From Dichetophora obliterata (Eukaryota; Arthropoda; Insecta; Diptera; Sciomyzidae), in assembly GCA_963920525.1 (NCBI GenBank), contig OY986436.1:14459467-14523466 (forward strand): a stretch of DNA of 64,000 nucleotides, written 5' to 3'. Numbering within the stretch: the stretch's first letter is position 1; every line of letters starts with the position of its first letter. Positions 45,301 to 59,500 of the stretch are shown here, piece by piece. Both the position numbers and the translations under genes were made by a program. The notes under the pieces were generated by a model. That model saw only the letters and a list, made by a program, of their open reading frames with translations. It had not been told where the DNA came from and searched no databases.

Positions 45301-48300
45301 AATTAGATTTCATGTTAATTTCATGTGCCCTTTTTTGTCAATTTTTATTTTTTTTATTTATTTTCTAAAATAAAAACTACATATCAGATAAGGACGATTC
45401 ATGCATTTAAATGAGCACCAGGTCCTCGTCCTTAAGTAGGGTAACTTCTTTGTCCAAATGCCTTTTGCTCTAGCTCTTGTAGTTTAGGAGTTGTAGAACA
45501 CTTTTTGGAGTGGAAGCTGGCCAAAAACATGTGCTTTTTCCGTCATAACTCCCAAACCATACATCTTACAAGGACGATTTATACACCAAATTGTTTCTAA
45601 TACATATATACACAAGACTGCATATTCAGAAAAAAGTTTTCTGGAATTTGATTTTTTTTCAAGAATCTTATTTAAAAATTTTTACATGAATCATAGTTTT
45701 TGACGTGGTTTTGTGCGATTTTTTTGATTTTTTAGCCATAACTTCTAAACCATACATCATAAAAGGACGATTTATGCATCAAAATGTTCCTTAAGCTACT
45801 GCCCACAAGACTGTATCCTTAAAATAATTTTAAAAATTAGATTTCATGTTAATTTCATGTGCCCTTTTTTGTCAATTTTAATTTTTTTTATTTATTTTCT
45901 AAAATAAAAACTACATATCAGATAAGGACGATTCATGCATTAAAATGAGCACCAGGTCCTCGTCCTTAAGAAGGGATACTCCTTTGTCCAAATGCCGTTT
46001 GATCTATCTCTTGTAGTTTAGGAGTTGTAGAACACTTTTTGGAGTGGAAGCTGGCCAAAAACATGTGCTTTTTCCGTCATAACTCCCAAACCATACATCC
46101 TACAAGGACGATTTATACACCAAATTGTTTCTAATACATATATACACAAGACTGCATATTCAGAAAAAAGTTTTCTGGAATTTGATTTTTTTCAAGAATC
46201 TTATTTAAAAATTTTTAAATGAGTAATAGTTTTTGACGTGGTTTTGTGCGATTTTTTGATTTTTTAGCCATAACTTCTAAACCATACATCATAAAAGGAC
46301 AATTTATGCATCAAAATGTTCCTTAAGCTACTGCCCACAAGACTGTATCCTTAAAATAATTATAAAAATTAGATTTCATGTTGATTTCATGTGCCCTTTT
46401 TTGTAAATTTTTATTTTTTTTATTTATTTTCTAAAATAAAAACTACATATCAGATAAGGACGATTCATGCATTAAAATGAGCACCAGGTCCTCGTCCTTA
46501 AGAAGGGATACTCCTTTGTCCAAATGCCGTTTGCTCTATCTCTTGTAGTTTAGGAGTTGTAGAACACTTTTTGGAGTGGAAGCTGGCCAAAAACATGTGC
46601 TTTTTCCGTCATAACTCCCAAACCATACATCCTACAAGGACGATTTATACACCAAATTGTTTTTAATACATATATACACAAGACTGCATATTCAGAAAAA
46701 AGTTTTCTGGAATTTGATTTTTTTCAAGAATCTTAGTTCAAATTTTTTACATGAATCATAGTTTTTGACGTGGTTTTTTGCGATTTTTTTGATTTTTTAG
46801 CCATAACTTCTAAACCATACATCATAAAAGGACGATTTATGCATCAAAATGTTCCTTAAGCTACTGCCCACAAGACTGTATCCTTAAAATAATTTTAAAA
46901 ATTAGATTTCATGTTAATTTCATGTGCCCTTTTTTGTCAATTTTTATTTTTTTTATTTATTTTCTAAAATAAAAACTACATAACAGATAAGGACGATTCA
47001 TGCATTAAAATGAGCACCAGGTCCTCGTCCTTAAGAAGGGATACTCCTTTGTCCAAATGCCGTTTGCTCTATCTCTTGTAGTTTAGGAGTTGTAGAACAC
47101 TTTTTGGAGTGGAAGCTGGCCAAAAACATGTGCTTTTTCCGTCATAACTCCCAAACCATACATCCTACAAGGACGATTTATACACCAAATTGTTTCTAAT
47201 ACATATATACACAAGACTGCATATTCAGAAAAAAGTTTTCTGGAATTTGATTTTTTTCAAGAATCTTATTTAAAAATTTTTAAATGAGTAATAGTTTTTG
47301 ACGTGGTTTTGTGCGATTTTTTGATTTTTTAGCCATAACTTCTAAACCATACATCATAAAAGGACAATTTATGCATCAAAATGTTCCTTAAGCTACTGCC
47401 CACAAGACTGTATCCTTAAAATAATTATAAAAATTAGATTTCATGTTGATTTCATGTGCCCTTTTTTGTAAATTTTTATTTTTTTTATTTATTTTCTAAA
47501 ATAAAAACTACTTATCAGATAAGGACGATTCATGCATTAAAATGAGCACCAGGTCCTCGTCCTTAAGAAGGGATACTCCTTTGTCCAAATGCCGTTTGCT
47601 CTATCTCTTGTAGTTTAGGAGTTGTAGAACACTTTTTGGAGTGGAAGCTGGCCAAAAACATGTGCTTTTTCCGTCATAACTCCCAAACCATACATCCTAC
47701 AAGGACGATTTATACACCAAATTGTTTCTAATACATATATACACAAGACTGTATATTCAGAAAAAAGTTTTCTGGAATTTGATTTTTTTTCAAGAATCTT
47801 ATTTAAAATTTTTTACATGAATCATAGTTTTTGACGTGGTTTTTTGCAATTTTTTTGATTTTTTAGCCATAACTTCTAAACTATACATCATAAAAGGACG
47901 ATTTATGCATCAAAATGTCCCTTAAGCTACTGCCCACAAGACTGTATCCTTAAAATAATTTTAAAAATTAGATTTCATGTTAATTTCATGTGCCCTTTTT
48001 TGTCAATTTTTATTTTTTTTATTTATTTTCTAAAATAAAAACTACATATCAGATAAGGACGATTCATGCATTTAAATGATCACCAGGTCCTCGTCCTTAA
48101 GTAGGGTAACTTCTTTGTCCAAATGCCTTTTGCTCTAGCTCTTGTAGTTTAGGAGTTGTAGAACACTTTTTGGAGTGGAAGCTGGCCAAAAACATGTGCT
48201 TTTTCCGTCATAACTCCCAAACCATACATCTTACAAGGACGATTTATACACCAAATTGTTTCTAATACATATATACACAAGACTGCATATTCAGAAAAAA

Positions 48301-51300
48301 GTTTTCTGGAATTTGATTTTTTTTCAAGAATCTTATTTAAAAATTTTTACATGAATCATAGTTTTTGACGTGGTTTTGTGCGATTTTTTTGATTTTTTAG
48401 CCATAACTTCTAAACCATACATCATAAAAGGACGATTTATGCATCAAAATGTTCCTTAAGCTACTGCCCACAAGACTGTATCCTTAAAATAATTTTAAAA
48501 ATTAGATTTCATGTTAATTTCATGTGCCCTTTTTTGTCAATTTTAATTTTTTTTATTTATTTTCTAAAATAAAAACTACATATCAGATAAGGACGATTCA
48601 TGCATTAAAATGAGCACCAGGTCCTCGTCCTTAAGAAGGGATACTCCTTTGTCCAAATGCCGTTTGATCTATCTCTTGTAGTTTAGGAGTTGTAGAACAC
48701 TTTTTGGAGTGGAAGCTGGCCAAAAACATGTGCTTTTTCCGTCATAACTCCCAAACCATACATCCTACAAGGACGATTTATACACCAAATTGTTTCTAAT
48801 ACATATATACACAAGACTGCATATTCAGAAAAAAGTTTTCTGGAATTTGATTTTTTTCAAGAATCTTAGTTCAAATTTTTTACATGAATCATAGTTTTTG
48901 AAAAAAGTTTTCTGGAATTTGATTTTTTTTCAAGAATCTTATTTAAAATTTTTTACATGAATCATAGTTTTTGACGTGGTTTTGTGCGATTTTTTTGATT
49001 TTTTAGCCATAACTTCTAAACCATACATCATAAAAGGACGATTTATGCATCAAAATGTTCCTTAAGCTACTGCCCACAAGACTGTATCCTTAAAATAATT
49101 TTAAAAATTAGATTTCATGTTAATTTCATGTGCCCTTTTTTGTCAATTTTTATTTTTTTTATTTATTTTCTAAAATAAAAACTACATATCAGATAAGGAC
49201 GATTCATGCATTAAAATGAGCACCAGGTCCTCGTCCTTAAGAAGGGATACTCCTTTGTCCAAATGCCGTTTGATCTATCTCTTGTAGTTTAGGAGTTGTA
49301 GAACACTTTTTGGAGTGGAAGCTGGCCAAAAACATGTGCTTTTTCCGTCATAACTCCCAAACCATACATCCTACAAGGACGATTTATACACCAAATTGTT
49401 TCTAATACATATATACACAAGACTGCATATTCAGAAAAAAGTTTTCTGGAATTTGATTTTTTTTCAAGAATCTTATTTAAAAATTTTTACATGAATCATA
49501 GTTTTTGACGTGGTTTTGTGCGATTTTTTTGATTTTTTAGCCATAACTTCTAAACCATACATCATAAAAGGACAATTTATGCATCAAAATGTTCCTTAAG
49601 CTACTGCCCACAAGACTGTATCCTTAAAATAATTATAAAAATTAGATTTCATGTTGATTTCATGTGCCCTTTTTTGTAAATTTTTATTTTTTTTATTTAT
49701 TTTCTAAAATAAAAACTACATATCAGATAAGGACGATTCATGCATTAAAATGAGCACCAGGTCCTCGTCCTTAAGAAGGGATACTCCTTTGTCCAAATGC
49801 CGTTTGCTCTATCTCTTGTAGTTTAGGAGTTGTAGAACACTTTTTGGAGTGGAAGCTGGCCAAAAACATGTGCTTTTTCCGTCATAACTCCCAAACCATA
49901 CATCCTACAAGGACGATTTATACACCAAATTGTTTTTAATACATATATACACAAGACTGCATATTCAGAAAAAAGTTTTCTGGAATTTGATTTTTTTCAA
50001 GAATCTTAGTTCAAATTTTTTACATGAATCATAGTTTTTGACGTGGTTTTTTGCGATTTTTTTGATTTTTTAGCCATAACTTCTAAACCATACATCATAA
50101 AAGGACGATTTATGCATCAAAATGTTCCTTAAGCTACTGCCCACAAGACTGTATCCTTAAAATAATTATAAAAATTAGATTTCATGTTAATTTCATGTGC
50201 CCTTTTTTGTCAATTTTTATTTTTTTTATTTATTTTCTAAAATAAAAACTACATAACAGATAAGGACGATTCATGCATTAAAATGAGCACCAGGTCCTCG
50301 TCCTTAAGAAGGGATACTCCTTTGTCCAAATGCCGTTTGCTCTATCTCTTGTAGTTTAGGAGTTGTAGAACACTTTTTGGAGTGGAAGCTGGCCAAAAAC
50401 ATGTGCTTTTTCCGTCATAACTCCCAAACCATACATCCTACAAGGACGATTTATACACCAAATTGTTTTTAATACATATATACACAAGACTGCATATTCA
50501 GAAAAAAGTTTTCTGGAATTTGATTTTTTTCAAGAATCTTATTTAAAAATTTTTAAATGAGTAATAGTTTTTGACGTGGTTTTGTGCGATTTTTTGATTT
50601 TTTAGCCATAACTTCTAAACCATACATCATAAAAGGACAATTTATGCATCAAAATGTTCCTTAAGCTACTGCCCACAAGACTGTATCCTTAAAATAATTA
50701 TAAAAATTAGATTTCATGTTGATTTCATGTGCCCTTTTTTGTAAATTTTTATTTTTTTTATTTATTTTCTAAAATAAAAACTACTTATCAGATAAGGACG
50801 ATTCATGCATTAAAATGAGCACCAGGTCCTCGTCCTTAAGAAGGGATACTCCTTTGTCCAAATGCCGTTTGCTCTATCTCTTGTAGTTTAGGAGTTGTAG
50901 AACACTTTTTGGAGTGGAAGCTGGCCAAAAACATGTGCTTTTTCCGTCATAACTCCCAAACCATACATCCTACAAGGACGATTTATACACCAAATTGTTT
51001 CTAATACATATATACACAAGACTGTATATTCAGAAAAAAGTTTTCTGGAATTTGATTTTTTTTCAAGAATCTTATTTAAAATTTTTTACATGAATCATAG
51101 TTTTTGACGTGGTTTTTTGCAATTTTTTTGATTTTTTAGCCATAACTTCTAAACTATACATCATAAAAGGACGATTTATGCATCAAAATGTCCCTTAAGC
51201 TACTGCCCACAAGACTGTATCCTTAAAATAATTTTAAAAATTAGATTTCATGTTAATTTCATGTGCCCTTTTTTGTCAATTTTTATTTTTTTTATTTATT

Positions 51301-54300
51301 TTCTAAAATAAAAACTACATATCAGATAAGGACGATTCATGCATTTAAATGAGCACCAGGTCCTCGTCCTTAAGTAGGGTAACTTCTTTGTCCAAATGCC
51401 TTTTGCTCTAGCTCTTGTAGTTTAGGAGTTGTAGAACACTTTTTGGAGTGGAAGCTGGCCAAAAACATGTGCTTTTTCCGTCATAACTCCCAAACCATAC
51501 ATCTTACAAGGACGATTTATACACCAAATTGTTTCTAATACATATATACACAAGACTGCATATTCAGAAAAAAGTTTTCTGGAATTTGATTTTTTTTCAA
51601 GAATCTTATTTAAAAATTTTTACATGAATCATAGTTTTTGACGTGGTTTTGTGCGATTTTTTTGATTTTTTAGCCATAACTTCTAAACCATACATCATAA
51701 AAGGACGATTTATGCATCAAAATGTTCCTTAAGCTACTGCCCACAAGACTGTATCCTTAAAATAATTTTAAAAATTAGATTTCATGTTAATTTCATGTGC
51801 CCTTTTTTGTCAATTTTAATTTTTTTTATTTATTTTCTAAAATAAAAACTACATATCAGATAAGGACGATTCATGCATTAAAATGAGCACCAGGTCCTCG
51901 TCCTTAAGAAGGGATACTCCTTTGTCCAAATGCCGTTTGATCTATCTCTTGTAGTTTAGGAGTTGTAGAACACTTTTTGGAGTGGAAGCTGGCCAAAAAC
52001 ATGTGCTTTTTCCGTCATAACTCCCAAACCATACATCCTACAAGGACGATTTATACACCAAATTGTTTCTAATACATATATACACAAGACTGCATATTCA
52101 GAAAAAAGTTTTCTGGAATTTGATTTTTTTCAAGAATCTTAGTTCAAATTTTTTACATGAATCATAGTTTTTGAAAAAAGTTTTCTGGAATTTGATTTTT
52201 TTTCAAGAATCTTATTTAAAATTTTTTACATGAATCATAGTTTTTGACGTGGTTTTGTGCGATTTTTTTGATTTTTTAGCCATAACTTCTAAACCATACA
52301 TCATAAAAGGACGATTTATGCATCAAAATGTTCCTTAAGCTACTGCCCACAAGACTGTATCCTTAAAATAATTTTAAAAATTAGATTTCATGTTAATTTC
52401 ATGTGCCCTTTTTTGTCAATTTTTATTTTTTTTATTTATTTTCTAAAATAAAAACTACATATCAGATAAGGACGATTCATGCATTAAAATGAGCACCAGG
52501 TCCTCGTCCTTAAGAAGGGATACTCCTTTGTCCAAATGCCGTTTGCTCTATCTCTTGTAGTTTAGGAGTTGTAGAACACTTTTTGGAGTGGAAGCTGGCC
52601 AAAAACATGTGCTTTTTCCGTCATAACTCCCAAACCATACATCCTACAAGGACGATTTATACACCAAATTGTTTCTAATACATATATACACAAGACTGTA
52701 TATTCAGAAAAAAGTTTTCTGGAATTTGATTTTTTTTCAAGAATCTTATTTAAAATTTTTTACATGAATCATAGTTTTTGACGTGGTTTTTTGCAATTTT
52801 TTTGATTTTTTAGCCATAACTTCTAAACTATACATCATAAAAGGACGATTTATGCATCAAAATGTCCCTTAAGCTACTGCCCACAAGACTGTATCCTTAA
52901 AATAATTTTAAAAATTAGATTTCATGTTAATTTCATGTGCCCTTTTTTGTCAATTTTTATTTTTTTTATTTATTTTCTAAAATAAAAACTACATATCAGA
53001 TAAGGACGATTCATGCATTTAAATGAGCACCAGGTCCTCGTCCTTAAGTAGGGTAACTTCTTTGTCCAAATGCCTTTTGCTCTAGCTCTTGTAGTTTAGG
53101 AGTTGTAGAACACTTTTTGGAGTGGAAGCTGGCCAAAAACATGTGCTTTTTCCGTCATAACTCCCAAACCATACATCTTACAAGGACGATTTATACACCA
53201 AATTGTTTCTAATACATATATACACAAGACTGCATATTCAGAAAAAAGTTTTCTGGAATTTGATTTTTTTTCAAGAATCTTATTTAAAAATTTTTACATG
53301 AATCATAGTTTTTGACGTGGTTTTGTGCGATTTTTTTGATTTTTTAGCCATAACTTCTAAACCATACATCATAAAAGGACGATTTATGCATCAAAATGTT
53401 CCTTAAGCTACTGCCCACAAGACTGTATCCTTAAAATAATTTTAAAAATTAGATTTCATGTTAATTTCATGTGCCCTTTTTTGTCAATTTTAATTTTTTT
53501 TATTTATTTTCTAAAATAAAAACTACATATCAGATAAGGACGATTCATGCATTAAAATGAGCACCAGGTCCTCGTCCTTAAGAAGGGATACTCCTTTGTC
53601 CAAATGCCGTTTGATCTATCTCTTGTAGTTTAGGAGTTGTAGAACACTTTTTGGAGTGGAAGCTGGCCAAAAACATGTGCTTTTTCCGTCATAACTCCCA
53701 AACCATACATCCTACAAGGACGATTTATACACCAAATTGTTTCTAATACATATATACACAAGACTGCATATTCAGAAAAAAGTTTTCTGGAATTTGATTT
53801 TTTTCAAGAATCTTATTTAAAAATTTTTAAATGAGTAATAGTTTTTGACGTGGTTTTGTGCGATTTTTTGATTTTTTAGCCATAACTTCTAAACCATACA
53901 TCATAAAAGGACAATTTATGCATCAAAATGTTCCTTAAGCTACTGCCCACAAGACTGTATCCTTAAAATAATTATAAAAATTAGATTTCATGTTGATTTC
54001 ATGTGCCCTTTTTTGTAAATTTTTATTTTTTTTATTTATTTTCTAAAATAAAAACTACATATCAGATAAGGACGATTCATGCATTAAAATGAGCACCAGG
54101 TCCTCGTCCTTAAGAAGGGATACTCCTTTGTCCAAATGCCGTTTGCTCTATCTCTTGTAGTTTAGGAGTTGTAGAACACTTTTTGGAGTGGAAGCTGGCC
54201 AAAAACATGTGCTTTTTCCGTCATAACTCCCAAACCATACATCCTACAAGGACGATTTATACACCAAATTGTTTTTAATACATATATACACAAGACTGCA

Positions 54301-56500
54301 TATTCAGAAAAAAGTTTTCTGGAATTTGATTTTTTTCAAGAATCTTAGTTCAAATTTTTTACATGAATCATAGTTTTTGACGTGGTTTTTTGCGATTTTT
54401 TTGATTTTTTAGCCATAACTTCTAAACCATACATCATAAAAGGACGATTTATGCATCAAAATGTTCCTTAAGCTACTGCCCACAAGACTGTATCCTTAAA
54501 ATAATTTTAAAAATTAGATTTCATGTTAATTTCATGTGCCCTTTTTTGTCAATTTTTATTTTTTTTATTTATTTTCTAAAATAAAAACTACATAACAGAT
54601 AAGGACGATTCATGCATTAAAATGAGCACCAGGTCCTCGTCCTTAAGAAGGGATACTCCTTTGTCCAAATGCCGTTTGCTCTATCTCTTGTAGTTTAGGA
54701 GTTGTAGAACACTTTTTGGAGTGGAAGCTGGCCAAAAACATGTGCTTTTTCCGTCATAACTCCCAAACCATACATCCTACAAGGACGATTTATACACCAA
54801 ATTGTTTCTAATACATATATACACAAGACTGCATATTCAGAAAAAAGTTTTCTGGAATTTGATTTTTTTCAAGAATCTTATTTAAAAATTTTTAAATGAG
54901 TAATAGTTTTTGACGTGGTTTTGTGCGATTTTTTGATTTTTTAGCCATAACTTCTAAACCATACATCATAAAAGGACAATTTATGCATCAAAATGTTCCT
55001 TAAGCTACTGCCCACAAGACTGTATCCTTAAAATAATTATAAAAATTAGATTTCATGTTGATTTCATGTGCCCTTTTTTGTAAATTTTTATTTTTTTTAT
55101 TTATTTTCTAAAATAAAAACTACTTATCAGATAAGGACGATTCATGCATTAAAATGAGCACCAGGTCCTCGTCCTTAAGAAGGGATACTCCTTTGTCCAA
55201 ATGCCGTTTGCTCTATCTCTTGTAGTTTAGGAGTTGTAGAACACTTTTTGGAGTGGAAGCTGGCCAAAAACATGTGCTTTTTCCGTCATAACTCCCAAAC
55301 CATACATCCTACAAGGACGATTTATACACCAAATTGTTTCTAATACATATATACACAAGACTGTATATTCAGAAAAAAGTTTTCTGGAATTTGATTTTTT
55401 TTCAAGAATCTTATTTAAAATTTTTTACATGAATCATAGTTTTTGACGTGGTTTTTTGCAATTTTTTTGATTTTTTAGCCATAACTTCTAAACTATACAT
55501 CATAAAAGGACGATTTATGCATCAAAATGTCCCTTAAGCTACTGCCCACAAGACTGTATCCTTAAAATAATTTTAAAAATTAGATTTCATGTTAATTTCA
55601 TGTGCCCTTTTTTGTCAATTTTTATTTTTTTTATTTATTTTCTAAAATAAAAACTACATATCAGATAAGGACGATTCATGCATTTAAATGAGCACCAGGT
55701 CCTCGTCCTTAAGTAGGGTAACTTCTTTGTCCAAATGCCTTTTGCTCTAGCTCTTGTAGTTTAGGAGTTGTAGAACACTTTTTGGAGTGGAAGCTGGCCA
55801 AAAACATGTGCTTTTTCCGTCATAACTCCCAAACCATACATCTTACAAGGACGATTTATACACCAAATTGTTTCTAATACATATATACACAAGACTGCAT
55901 ATTCAGAAAAAAGTTTTCTGGAATTTGATTTTTTTTCAAGAATCTTATTTAAAAATTTTTACATGAATCATAGTTTTTGACGTGGTTTTGTGCGATTTTT
56001 TTGATTTTTTAGCCATAACTTCTAAACCATACATCATAAAAGGACGATTTATGCATCAAAATGTTCCTTAAGCTACTGCCCACAAGACTGTATCCTTAAA
56101 ATAATTTTAAAAATTAGATTTCATGTTAATTTCATGTGCCCTTTTTTGTCAATTTTAATTTTTTTTATTTATTTTCTAAAATAAAAACTACATATCAGAT
56201 AAGGACGATTCATGCATTAAAATGAGCACCAGGTCCTCGTCCTTAAGAAGGGATACTCCTTTGCCCAAATGCCGTTTGATCTATCTCTTGTAGTTTAGGA
56301 GTTGTAGAACACTTTTTGGAGTGGAAGCTGGCCAAAAACATGTGCTTTTTCCGTCATAACTCCCAAACCATACATCCTACAAGGACGATTTATACACCAA
56401 ATTGTTTCTAATACATATATACACAAGACTGCATATTCAGAAAAAAGTTTTCTGGAATTTGATTTTTTTCAAGAATCTTAGTTCAAATTTTTTACATGAA
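39379..56500. repeat. Higher-order repeat, 7,612 bp (14-mer), about 2.25 copies
   Basis: Copy 1 is 39,379-46,990, copy 2 is 46,991-54,602, and copy 3 begins at 54,603 and loses register near 56,500. All fourteen anchors of copy 1 recur at exactly 7,612 bp. Each full copy contains two 606-bp monomers separated by 3,273 bp. TAAATGATCACC, a private variant, occurs at about 40,461 and 48,073, also 7,612 bp apart. ACTTATCAG tags occur at 39,911, 47,523 and 55,135. Inside each unit a 6-monomer block (3,273 bp) shows an older nested duplication. Confidence 0.9.
40979..41584. repeat. 606-bp monomer with a 72-bp partial duplication
   Basis: After ATCATAGTTTTTG (ending about 41,288) the sequence jumps back to AAAAAAGTTTTCTGGAATTT and repeats 72 bp. 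The first pass has TTAGTTCAAATTTT and the second has TTATTTAAAATTTT. These are marks of two different monomer subtypes, so the junction is an out-of-register join between subtypes at a short homology. The same join recurs near 44,561, 48,900 and 52,173. Confidence 0.9.
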
Positions 56501-59500
56501 TCATAGTTTTTGACGTGGTTTTTTGCGATTTTTTTGATTTTTTAGCCATAACTTCTAAACCATACATCATAAAAGGACGATTTATGCATCAAAATGTTCC
56601 TTAAGCTACTGCCCACAAGACTGTATCCTTAAAATAATTTTAAAAATTAGATTTCATGTTAATTTCATGTGCCCTTTTTTGTCAATTTTTATTTTTTTTA
56701 TTTATTTTCTAAAATAAAAACTACATAACTGATAAGGACGATTCATGCATTAAAATGAGCACCAGGTCCTCGTTCTTAAGAAGGAATACTCCTTTGTCCA
56801 AATGCCGTTTGCTCTATCTCTTGTAGTTTAGGAGTTGTAGAACACTTTTTGGAGTGGAAGCTGGCCAAAAACATGTGCTTTTTCCGTCATAACTCCCAAA
56901 CCATACATCCTACAAGAACGATTTGTACACCAAATTGTTTCTAATACATATATACACAAGACTGCATATTCAGAAAAAAGTTTTCTGGAATTTGATTTTT
57001 TTCAAGAATCTTATTTAAAAATTTTTAAATGAGTAATAGTTTTTGACGTGGTTTTGTGCGATTTTTTGATTTTTTAGCCATAACTTCTAAACCATACATC
57101 ATAAAAGGACAATTTATGCATCAAAATGTTCCTTAAGCTACTGCCCACAAGACTGTATCCTTAAAATAATTATAAAAATTAGATTTCATGTTGATTTCAT
57201 GTGCCCTTTTTTGTAAATTTTTATTTTTTTTATTTATTTTCTAAAATAAAAACTACATATCAGATAAGGACGATTCATGCATTAAAATGAGCACCAGGTC
57301 CTCGTCCTTAAGAAGGGATACTCCTTTGTTCAAATGCCGTTTGCTCTATCTCTTGTAGTTTAGGAGTTGTAGAACACTTTTTGGAGTGGAAGCTGGCCAA
57401 AAACATGTGCTTTTTCCGTCATAACTCCCAAACCATACATCCTACAAGGACGATTTATACACCAAATTGTTTTTAATACATATATACACAAGACTGCATA
57501 TTCAGAAAAAAGTTTTCTGGAATTTGATTTTTTTCAAGAATCTTAGTTCAAATTTTTTACATGAATCATAGTTTTTGACGTGGTTTTTTGCGATTTTTTT
57601 GATTTTTTAGCCATAACTTCTAAACCATACATCATAAAAGGACGATTTATGCATCAAAATGTTCCTTAAGCTACTGCCCACAAGACTGTATCCTTAAAAT
57701 AATTTTAAAAATTAGATTTCATGTTAATTTCATGTGCCCTTTTTTGTCAATTTTTATTTTTTTTATTTATTTTCTAAAATAAAAACTACATAACAGATAA
57801 GGACGATTCATGCATTAAAATGAGCACCAGGTCCTCGTCCTTAAGAAGGGATACTCCTTTGTCCAAATGCCGTTTGCTCTATCTCTTGTAGTTTAGGAGT
57901 TGTAGAACACTTTTTGGAGTGGAAGCTGGCCAAAAACATGTGCTTTTTCCGTCATAACTCCCAAACCATACATCCTACAAGGACGATTTATACACCAAAT
58001 TGTTTCTAATACATATATACACAAGACTGCATATTCAGAAAAAAGTTTTCTGGAATTTGATTTTTTTCAAGAATCTTATTTAAAAATTTTTAAATGAGTA
58101 ATAGTTTTTGACGTGGTTTTGTGCGATTTTTTGATTTTTTAGCCATAACTTCTAAACCATACATCATAAAAGGACAATTTATGCATCAAAATGTTCCTTA
58201 AGCTACTGCCCACAAGACTGTATCCTTAAAATAATTATAAAAATTAGATTTCATGTTGATTTCATGTGCCCTTTTTTGTAAATTTTTATTTTTTTTATTT
58301 ATTTTCTAAAATAAAAACTACTTATCAGATAAGGACGATTCATGCATTAAAATGAGCACCAGGTCCTCGTCCTTAAGAAGGGATACTCCTTTGTCCAAAT
58401 GCCGTTTGCTCTATCTCTTGTAGTTTAGGAGTTGTAGAACACTTTTTGGAGTGGAAGCTGGCCAAAAACATGTGCTTTTTCCGTCATAACTCCCAAACCA
58501 TACATCCTACAAGGACGATTTATACACCAAATTGTTTCTAATACATATATACACAAGACTGTATATTCAGAAAAAAGTTTTCTGGAATTTGATTTTTTTT
58601 CAAGAATCTTATTTAAAATTTTTTACATGAATCATAGTTTTTGACGTGGTTTTTTGCAATTTTTTTGATTTTTTAGCCATAACTTCTAAACTATACATCA
58701 TAAAAGGACGATTTATGCATCAAAATGTCCCTTAAGCTACTGCCCACAAGACTGTATCCTTAAAATAATTTTAAAAATTAGATTTCATGTTAATTTCATG
58801 TGCCCTTTTTTGTCAATTTTTATTTTTTTTATTTATTTTCTAAAATAAAAACTACATATCAGATAAGGACGATTCATGCATTTAAATGAGCACCAGGTCC
58901 TCGTCCTTAAGTAGGGTAACTTCTTTGTCCAAATGCCTTTTGCTCTAGCTCTTGTAGTTTAGGAGTTGTAGAACACTTTTTGGAGTGGAAGCTGGCCAAA
59001 AACATGTGCTTTTTCCGTCATAACTCCCAAACCATACATCTTACAAGGACGATTTATACACCAAATTGTTTCTAATACATATATACACAAGACTGCATAT
59101 TCAGAAAAAAGTTTTCTGGAATTTGATTTTTTTTCAAGAATCTTATTTAAAAATTTTTACATGAATCATAGTTTTTGACGTGGTTTTTTGCGATTTTTTT
59201 GATTTTTTAGCCATAACTTCTAAACCATACATCATAAAAGGACGATTTATGCATCAAAATGTTCCTTAAGCTACTGCCCACAAGACTGTATCCTTAAAAT
59301 AATTTTAAAAATTAGATTTCATGTTAATTTCATGTGCCCTTTTTTGTCAATTTTAATTTTTTTTATTTATTTTCTAAAATAAAAACTACATATCAGATAA
59401 GGACGATTCATGCATTAAAATGAGCACCAGGTCCTCGTCCTTAAGAAGGGATACTCCTTTGCCCAAATGCCGTTTGATCTATCTCTTGTAGTTTAGGAGT

